Assembly: GCA_017613475.1 (NCBI GenBank)
Contig: JAGADT010000098.1
Span: forward strand, 1-21,579
Length of the DNA stretch: 21,579 nt
Direction: 5' to 3'
Origin: Desulfovibrionaceae bacterium
Lineage (GTDB): Bacteria > Desulfobacterota > Desulfovibrionia > Desulfovibrionales > Desulfovibrionaceae
Part shown: positions 16,182-21,579 of the stretch, piece after piece
How positions within the stretch are numbered: position 1 is the stretch's first letter
Layout: each line of letters starts with the position of its first letter
The notes under the pieces: model-generated
Told to the model about the DNA's origin: nothing
The model's database searches: none
Seen by the model: the letters and a program-made list of their open reading frames with translations, nothing else
Made by a program: the position numbers and the translations under genes

Positions 16182-19100
16182 CTATAGGAGCGACATCTGG
16201 GTTTTGGCGGATGCACGCCGCACAAGCCTGACCTGCGTAAAAAACGAGGGCAGCACGCGCAGGAAACGCGACGGAGGCAGCGCAAGCTCTTTTCCGTAGA
16301 TCCGGCGTTTTTCCGCCCGGCTCACGTAAACCGCCTCGGAAGCCCTGGTCAGCCCCACATACAAGAGCCGCCTTTCCTCTTCTTGCTCTGCTTCAGGCAA
16401 TGTTTCAGAAGCCTCTCCGGCAAAGAGCCCAGGCCCAGCATAGGGCAGCAGGCCATCTTCCAACGCCGGCAGGAAAACCGCGCGGAACTCCAGGCCCTTG
16501 GCCGCGTGAATGGTCATGATCCGCACAAATTCGCCGGACTCCCGCGCCAAATCCAAATCCCGGCGGAGGCAGACCCAATCCAGCAGCCCTTCCCAGGAGC
16601 GCTGTTCCGCAAAGCTCCTGCGCAATTGCTGGAACGCGGCGGAATCCCAGGCCAGCCGCTCAAGCGCCCCCTGCTGAACAAGCGCCTCGAAGAGCGTTTC
16701 AGGACCTCCCGCAAAGGCCGCTTCCGGAACAGACGGGGCGTCTTCCGGCAAATCCGCCGGCCTGCCAAAATGCCGGGCTGCAAGGCCAAGCATCAAAGAA
16801 ACCCTGGCGTCTTTCCAAAACGGCTCAGTCTCCGGCACGGAAACAGGAATGCCCCTGGCAAACAAAGCTTCCCTAAGCGGCGGCATGAGCGCGCGGATGC
16901 GCACAAGCACCGCGATTTCCCCCGGGCTGAACGTTCCGGCAAGGCGGTCGCTGCCCTTCGCGGCATCCGCTAATGTATGCGAGGTCGCCCCAAGGAGCTT
17001 TCCGATTTCCGCGGCTATCCATTCCGCCTCGCGCCGGGCATCCGGAGCGGAAAAAAGCTTCAGGCTTACGGGCACAGGCCTTACCGCCCGCAGGCGCCCG
17101 CAATGCGCGGCCCCGCCAAGCAGCGCGTCCGCGGCTGAAAGGATTTCCTGCCCTGAACGGTAGCTTTCGGCAAGCGTGACCAGCGTCAAATCCGGCCAAA
17201 ACGCTTTCAGCGCGCCCTGAACATCAGGGTGCGCCCCACGGAAGCCATAAATGGCCTGGTCAGGGTCCCCAATGCCGAAAAAGCCCTCCCCTGAGGGAGG
17301 CAGCAGATGGCGCACAAGCTCCAGCTGCAGGGGGGAAAGGTCCTGCACTTCATCCACCAGCACATGCTCCCACGGACGGGCCAGGCCGTTTTTCAGGCAG
17401 GCAAGCCAGTTTTCCAGCAAGTCCGTGTAATCCGCCATGTTCCGCGCCCGCTTCCAGGCCGTGTAGCGCTCCATCATGGCGCATACGCCCTCTGAAGGGA
17501 CAGCCAGCTTTTCGCGGCAGAGGGAAAGCTCCTCAAACACTTTTCTAAGTGCCGCCCTGTCCGCCCCGCAAGCTTCGTTGGCATGGGCAAAGGCGCTCCT
17601 CGCGCCCTCTTCATCCAGCACCAGCGGGGGGGCAATGCCCCTTTTACTCAAGTTCATCAAGCCACGGTCCTGGGCAAGCCCCTGCTCATGCCCTTGAGTA
17701 AAAGCAGCGGTGCTGCCCTGCCAAAATGGCAGGGCCAGGGCATGGAGTGTATCTGCCTGCGGCAAAGCGGCTCCCGGAAACGCCGCAGCAAGCCGCTCGC
17801 GCAGTTCGCCCGCCGCGCGGCGCGTAAAAGTCACCGCCGCGATGCGGGAAGCTTCCACGCCCTCCTGAAGCAGCCTGGCTATGCGGCCGACAAGCGTGCG
17901 CGTTTTGCCGGCTCCTGGCCCGGCAAGCACCAGCACGGGGCCGGGACCCGCCTGCAAAGCCTGCTCCTGCTGCCGGCTCCAGGTGAACGCAGGACGCGCC
18001 GCGGCATCCCCGCCCATGGATTTTGGCGCATCCTGCACAGGCGGCGTTTCCTCAAACAACGCGGGAACGCTCACCCTGCTTTTGAAGCTCGTTTTTTCCT
18101 GCATCAGCAGCCCCTGGCGGCCAAGCTCCCCAGGCTCAAAGACCCGGACCACGCCGTATTCGCCGTCGTAGCCGCCCTGGCGGATAACCCGCCCGCGGCG
18201 CATTCTGGAAACCGCCTCGCCCAGTTCATCCCACTCGCGCCGGATATCCGCTTCCGGCACGTTTTTGAGCAGGTCCAGCTCAGGTCCAAAGCGCTGAAGC
18301 AGCGCGGCTAAGCGCCGCTGGACCTTCACGCTCTTTGAGCCAACGCCCAAAAGCTCGCCCAAAAGTTCCGCCAGGGGAATCAGGGAAGAAAAGCCCGTTC
18401 CCGCAGGAGGAACAGGCTCACTCCTGTCCGCCAGTTCCGTAACGCGGCTGAGCACCCCCACCGTCAGCTCCCGCCCGCAGACAGGGCAGCGCCCGTTCAG
18501 GCGCCGCGTTTCTTCAGGCGTAAGCACAACATGGCAGTTGCGGTGGCCATCCAGATGATATTTGCCTTCTTCGGGGAAAAATTCCACCGTGCCCTCATAG
18601 GCGCAGCCGCCCTCTGCCGGCAGCTTCTGCGCGGCCCTGCGCAGCGCGCCGAAAATTCCATCATAGGAGGGGGAGCCGGAAAACGCCGTGGCCTCGCGCC
18701 CCAGGTTCTCGCCTGAATGGGCATCGGAGCTTGAAACCATCACATAGCGGTCCAGCCCGCTCCACAGGCGGTTCATATCGGGGTCAGAAGAAAGCCCGGT
18801 TTCCAGCGCGAAAATATGCGGGCTTAAATCTTCAAAGCAGGCTTCAAGCGAATCAAAGCCCGACTTCGAGCCAAAAAGCGAAAACCAGGGGGTCCAGATG
18901 TGGGCGGGGATCACCACGCCCCGCTCATCTGTTTCCAGCACCATTTCCAGCAGGCGCTTTGAATCCAGGCCAAGGATGGGGCGGCCGTCAGACGCCAGGT
19001 TGCCGATCTGCTCCAGCTTGCGGCACAAGCGCTCCACGCTGTCAAAATCAGGCATGTAGACAAGGTTGTGGATTTTCCTCACAGCCCCGTCTTTTTTATA

Positions 19101-19451
19101 AATGGAGCTGATTTCCGCCTCCAGCAGGAACAGCGGCCCTGAGGATTCTGCGCCAGCGGCATTGCCGCCGGCACTGCCGCCGGGCAGGGAAAAGCCCGGC
19201 GCTTCGCGTCCAATATCCGGGGGGCGGCGCAGGCGGTAGAGGCCTGAGGATTCGTCGCGCACAAGGGCTTCTTTCAGCTCCTCGCGCCAGGCCGGGTGGG
19301 TGAAATCGCCCGTGGCGGTTACAGAGAGCCCTTTAAGGCAGCTCCAGGCCGCCAGGTGCGGCGCTGTCAGCCTGGAGCTGGTAGCGCGGGAAAAACGGGA
19401 ATGGATATGGAGATCGGCAAGAAAGGTGTTCATGTCGGCAAGGAGCAGCAT
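16182..19451 (-). CDS. Endonuclease Q-like PHP/zinc module fused to UvrD-type helicase
   Basis: A 1089-residue two-part DNA repair protein. Residues 1 to about 445 look like endonuclease Q: PHP metal ligands H15 and H17 (DLHIHS), D49 and H52 (GDFTHP), E111 or E113, H184, and D243/H245 (SDAHSG); a zinc-ribbon-like CPVCG with C306, C322 and C325; then LGVGSKSVKVQ and GGYDGEYGVV. Residues from about 490 carry all SF1A helicase motifs: GPGAGKTRT (K516), TFTRRAAGEL, DEVQD (700-704), GDPDQAIYGFRG, ESYRSG, TIHAAKGLEF, and LLYVGLTRA. EndoQ nicks 5' of deaminated bases or AP sites, and UvrD helicases unwind from nicks, so a nick-then-unwind repair role is plausible (inference). Residues about 578-609, between motifs Ia and II, are an in-frame palindromic insertion. 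Two ATGs (19451 and 19433) are possible; neither has a good ribosome binding site. Confidence 0.9.
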   Translation of the reverse strand: MLLLADMNTFLADLHIHSRFSRATSSRLTAPHLAAWSCLKGLSVTATGDFTHPAWREELKEALVRDESSGLYRLRRPPDIGREAPGFSLPGGSAGGNAAGAESSGPLFLLEAEISSIYKKDGAVRKIHNLVYMPDFDSVERLCRKLEQIGNLASDGRPILGLDSKRLLEMVLETDERGVVIPAHIWTPWFSLFGSKSGFDSLEACFEDLSPHIFALETGLSSDPDMNRLWSGLDRYVMVSSSDAHSGENLGREATAFSGSPSYDGIFGALRRAAQKLPAEGGCAYEGTVEFFPEEGKYHLDGHRNCHVVLTPEETRRLNGRCPVCGRELTVGVLSRVTELADRSEPVPPAGTGFSSLIPLAELLGELLGVGSKSVKVQRRLAALLQRFGPELDLLKNVPEADIRREWDELGEAVSRMRRGRVIRQGGYDGEYGVVRVFEPGELGRQGLLMQEKTSFKSRVSVPALFEETPPVQDAPKSMGGDAAARPAFTWSRQQEQALQAGPGPVLVLAGPGAGKTRTLVGRIARLLQEGVEASRIAAVTFTRRAAGELRERLAAAFPGAALPQADTLHALALPFWQGSTAAFTQGHEQGLAQDRGLMNLSKRGIAPPLVLDEEGARSAFAHANEACGADRAALRKVFEELSLCREKLAVPSEGVCAMMERYTAWKRARNMADYTDLLENWLACLKNGLARPWEHVLVDEVQDLSPLQLELVRHLLPPSGEGFFGIGDPDQAIYGFRGAHPDVQGALKAFWPDLTLVTLAESYRSGQEILSAADALLGGAAHCGRLRAVRPVPVSLKLFSAPDARREAEWIAAEIGKLLGATSHTLADAAKGSDRLAGTFSPGEIAVLVRIRALMPPLREALFARGIPVSVPETEPFWKDARVSLMLGLAARHFGRPADLPEDAPSVPEAAFAGGPETLFEALVQQGALERLAWDSAAFQQLRRSFAEQRSWEGLLDWVCLRRDLDLARESGEFVRIMTIHAAKGLEFRAVFLPALEDGLLPYAGPGLFAGEASETLPEAEQEEERRLLYVGLTRASEAVYVSRAEKRRIYGKELALPPSRFLRVLPSFFTQVRLVRRASAKTQMSLL
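17629..17716. repeat. Palindromic element inserted in frame in the helicase gene
   Basis: CTTTTACTCAAG (17641-17652) and CTTGAGTAAAAG (17693-17704) are perfect 12-bp inverted repeats with 40 bases between. Outside each arm stands its own hairpin: GGGGCAATGCCCC (17629-17641) on one side and GCAGC-GGT-GCTGC (17704-17716) on the other. Read outside-in, each end is a hairpin followed by TTTTACTCAAG. It encodes roughly residues 579-608 of the helicase, an inserted loop not needed for any helicase motif. Confidence 0.7.
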
Positions 19452-19673
19452 TGCTGCCGTTATTCACGTGGCTGAGCAGCGTGTTTCAAAGTCCGTTGGT
19501 GAGGGGGCGATGCCCGGCCATCCCCTCTGGATGGGTGCCCCGCAGGGGCCGGAAAGGTCAGCCCTTCCCGCTGCATTTTCCTTCGGGCACAGGTAGCGCC
19601 CATGCCCCTGGAAAAGCCCCCAAAGGGTATGGCGTTAGCGTCCGTGCCCGCCGGCAATGCCCCCAACGGCCCG
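19452..19673. other. GC-rich, palindrome-dense gap between FKBP and helicase genes
   Basis: This 222-base spacer contains two adjacent hairpins, CCATCC-cctct-GGATGG (19518-19534) and GCCCC-gca-GGGGC (19537-19549), plus further GC-rich partial repeats (GGCAATGCCCC near 19652). An 80-codon open frame covers it on the minus strand (19460-19702), but it overlaps the end of the FKBP gene and shows no recognisable protein features, so I treat it as non-coding. No clear promoter for the helicase was found. Confidence 0.45.
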
Positions 19674-20093
19674 CTAAAAAACCTCGACAACCTCAATGGC
19701 AAAGGTCAAATCCTGCCCGGCCAGCGGGTGGTTGCCATCCAGGATGACGCCGTCTTCCTGAACATCCCTGACCACCATGTCATGGATGCCCTGCTCGGTC
19801 TGCACGCGGAGCCGCTGGCCGGAAGAAAGCTTCATTTCAGCGGGGAACTCGCTTAGGGGAACCTTATACACCTTGAGGTTGTCGTACGGGCCATAGGCCT
19901 GCTCCGCAGGAATGGTCACCGTGCAGCTCCCGCCCTTTTCGAGGTTGCGCACCGCGTTTTCAAAACCGGGAATCAGGCTGCCCGAGCCCATGATAAATTC
20001 CAGGGGGTCGCGCCCCCGCGAGGAATCAAACTGCGTTCCATCCGAAAGCGTGCCTTCGTAATGCACCCTGACTGTCTGGCCATCTTCAATCAT
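19674..20093 (-). CDS. SlyD-type FKBP peptidyl-prolyl cis-trans isomerase
   Basis: A 139-residue cytoplasmic prolyl isomerase/chaperone. The FKBP core is split: VRVHYEGTLSDGTQFDSS and GSGSLIPGFENAV with PAEQAYGPY at the N-terminal side, and a C-terminal NHPLAGQDLTFAIEVVEV strand. Between them (about 67-120) lies the insert-in-flap chaperone domain of the SlyD type. The histidine/cysteine-rich metal-binding tail of E. coli SlyD is absent, so a role in nickel handling is not supported. GAGGG lies seven bases before the ATG. It is divergent from the diaminopimelate decarboxylase gene, with a 110-base shared intergenic region. Confidence 0.93.
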   Translation of the reverse strand: MIEDGQTVRVHYEGTLSDGTQFDSSRGRDPLEFIMGSGSLIPGFENAVRNLEKGGSCTVTIPAEQAYGPYDNLKVYKVPLSEFPAEMKLSSGQRLRVQTEQGIHDMVVRDVQEDGVILDGNHPLAGQDLTFAIEVVEVF

Positions 20094-20130
20094 GTATTTG
20101 CCCTCTTTTTGCAGGGAGGCTTGCGGAGGC

Positions 20131-20160
20131 TTGACACCGTATGCCTTCCTGTTGAATTAT
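20131..20160 (+). promoter_or_regulatory. Promoter candidate for lysA
   Basis: A perfect TTGACA (20131-20136) and AATTAT (20155-20160, four of six matches) are separated by 18 bases. Two tandem copies of GGAGGCTTG (20115-20123 and 20125-20133) overlap the -35 box. The resulting leader would be about 35-40 nt. Confidence 0.5.
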
Positions 20161-20203
20161 TTGCCACATTTTTCCACATCTTCAACTGCAGAGCGAGTAC
20201 CCC

Positions 20204-21475
20204 ATGCCCGATGTCCGTTCTTCAATCACCGACGCCGTCCACTTTTACGGCTCAAGCACGCCCAGGGAGCTTGTGCGTGAATACGGCTCCCCGCTGTATG
20301 TCTATAATGAAACCATCCTGCGCACCCGCTGCCGGGAACTCTTAGGGCTTTCATCCCATCCAGGATTCCGGGTCAATTACTCCGCCAAGGCCAATACCAA
20401 CCCCGCTCTCCTGCGCATCATCCGCGAAGAAGGCTGCGTGGCCGACGCCATGTCGCCCGGCGAACTGTACCTGAACAAAATGGCGGGCTTCACCCCGGAC
20501 GAGCTGCTCTATGTCTGCAACAACGTGCCGGCTGAAGAGCTGGCGGCCGCCGTGGACGCGGGGCTGATTGTGAGCGTGGATTCCCTGGCGCAGCTTGACC
20601 TGCTTGGCCGCACAAGGCCCGGCTGCCGCGCCATGGTCCGCCTGAACCCCGGCATCGGGGCAGGGCATCACCAAAAAGTCATCACCGCCGGCAAGAAAAC
20701 CAAGTTCGGCATCTCCCCTGCTTCTCTTCCCGAAGTCTTTGACATTGTCAATGCCCACAAGATGCGCCTCTCCGGGCTGAACCAGCATATCGGCTCCCTG
20801 TTCATGGAGCCGGAGGGCTACCTGAACGCCATGGACGTGCTGCTTGGCATCGCATCCAGGCTGCGTTCTGAAGGGCGCCTCAACGACCTGGAAATCCTGG
20901 ATTTCGGCGGCGGCTTCGGCATCCCCTACCACAAGTACGAAAACCAGCCGCGCCTTGACCTCGCCGCCTTAGGCCAGGGCATCCACCAGCGCATTTCCGA
21001 ATGGAGCGCGCAGAACAATTACAAGGGCCGCTTTTATGTGGAGCCCGGGCGCTATATTTCGGCGGAATGCTGCGTGCTGCTGGGCACGGTAACCGCCACC
21101 AAGAGCAACGCCGAAACAGCCTACGCGGGGTCCGACCTGGGCTTCAACGTGCTCATGCGCCCCGTTTTGTACGACGCCTTCCACGATATCGAAATCTACC
21201 GCGGCACGGCGCCGGAAAGCGAAACCGTTGCCCAGACCATTGTGGGCAACATCTGCGAAAGCGGGGACATCCTCGCGCACAACAGGGAGCTGCCGCGCCT
21301 GAAGGAAAATGACATCCTGGGCGTCCTGGACGCCGGGGCCTACGGCTATGTGATGGCCTCCACCTACAACAGCCGCCCGCGCCCTGCAGAAGTGCTCATC
21401 ACCAAAAACGGCACGCCTAAGCTCATCCGCCGGCGCGAAACCCTTGAGGACCTCGCCGCGCTCTTTACGGACTGA
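20204..21475 (+). CDS. lysA: Diaminopimelate decarboxylase
   Basis: A 423-residue fold-III pyridoxal-phosphate enzyme that decarboxylates meso-diaminopimelate to L-lysine, the last step of lysine synthesis. The PLP lysine is K62 in NYSAKANTN. H195 (NQHIGS), the phosphate-binding loop GGGFG (235-239), EPGR (280-283), the active-site cysteine C351 in ICESGD, and GAYGYVMASTYNSRPRP near the C-terminus complete the active site. The ICESGD motif and overall length favour this over arginine or ornithine decarboxylases; carboxynorspermidine decarboxylase is less likely for the same reason. The ribosome binding site is weak (GAGCGAG). It appears to be a single-gene unit with its own promoter and terminator. 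Confidence 0.93.
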   Translation: MPDVRSSITDAVHFYGSSTPRELVREYGSPLYVYNETILRTRCRELLGLSSHPGFRVNYSAKANTNPALLRIIREEGCVADAMSPGELYLNKMAGFTPDELLYVCNNVPAEELAAAVDAGLIVSVDSLAQLDLLGRTRPGCRAMVRLNPGIGAGHHQKVITAGKKTKFGISPASLPEVFDIVNAHKMRLSGLNQHIGSLFMEPEGYLNAMDVLLGIASRLRSEGRLNDLEILDFGGGFGIPYHKYENQPRLDLAALGQGIHQRISEWSAQNNYKGRFYVEPGRYISAECCVLLGTVTATKSNAETAYAGSDLGFNVLMRPVLYDAFHDIEIYRGTAPESETVAQTIVGNICESGDILAHNRELPRLKENDILGVLDAGAYGYVMASTYNSRPRPAEVLITKNGTPKLIRRRETLEDLAALFTD

Positions 21476-21496
21476 GACAGCTAAATCACAACGGAC

Positions 21497-21544
21497 AAAA
21501 AAGCGGGAACCGACAGCCTAAACGCTGAAGGTTCCCGCTTTTTG
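21497..21544. terminator. Strong bidirectional terminator after lysA
   Basis: AAGCGGGAACC (21501-21511) pairs perfectly over 11 bp with GGTTCCCGCTT (21530-21540), with an 18-base loop. A-runs precede and T-runs follow, so it can stop transcription from either side. The bases to the right end of the window could be the last codons of a convergent minus-strand gene, but too little is present to choose a frame. Confidence 0.9.
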
Positions 21545-21579
21545 CTTTACTGCCTGCGAGGATCAGGCGCTAATCGCGG

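Noticed and set aside
19460..19702. 80-codon minus-strand open frame between FKBP and helicase genes
   Set aside because: It overlaps the end of the FKBP gene, has no recognisable domain and has composition expected of GC-rich non-coding DNA.
21547..21579. C-terminal end of a convergent minus-strand gene
   Set aside because: All three minus frames reach a stop within the last 33 bases, so the frame cannot be chosen; only the bidirectional terminator hints at such a gene.

Overview
The window reads as a housekeeping and metabolic stretch of a GC-rich Gram-negative chromosome. The best guess is a deltaproteobacterial sulfate reducer of the Desulfovibrio type. That inference rests on the gene families (a GT3 glycogen synthase fused to an alpha-glucan phosphorylase, a PHP/UvrD fusion, the ffh-rpsP-khpA-rimM order), not on a database search. 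No phage, insertion sequence, integrase or CRISPR array is visible.

Region 1 (about 1-9360, minus strand) is a glycogen/alpha-glucan operon. In order of transcription it holds a GH133 debranching enzyme, a GT4 glycosyltransferase, a GH57 amylase-type enzyme directly abutting it, and a very large fusion of a eukaryote-type (GT3) glycogen synthase with an alpha-glucan phosphorylase. A strong promoter candidate with a perfect TATAAT lies upstream, in an AT-rich divergent intergenic region of about 430 bp. The last gene is preceded by a second promoter candidate that overlaps a perfect 10-bp inverted repeat.

Region 2 (about 9716-12524, plus strand) is the SRP/translation block: ffh, rpsP, khpA and rimM. 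The usual continuation, trmD-rplS, is not there. Instead a eukaryote-type (GH13) branching enzyme follows (12678-14678), so glycogen genes flank the translation genes on both sides. Together the synthase, branching, debranching and phosphorylase activities form an almost complete, eukaryote-like glycogen cycle. No ADP-glucose pyrophosphorylase or GT5 synthase is present in the window.

Region 3 (14725-14916) is a solitary tRNA-Thr(CGT) with its own promoter and a strong intrinsic terminator.

Region 4 (14915-20093, minus strand) holds a DUF2974-type serine hydrolase, a 1089-residue fusion of an endonuclease Q-like PHP/zinc module to a complete UvrD-type helicase, and a SlyD-type FKBP prolyl isomerase. 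The helicase gene carries an in-frame palindromic insertion whose arms share a sequence (TTTTACTCA next to a hairpin) with terminator-like structures elsewhere in the window. Region 5 (20131-21544, plus strand) is a diaminopimelate decarboxylase with a promoter and a strong bidirectional terminator.

The most noteworthy items are the EndoQ-helicase fusion, the palindromic insertion inside it, the synthase-phosphorylase fusion within a eukaryote-like glycogen set, and the broken rimM-trmD linkage.
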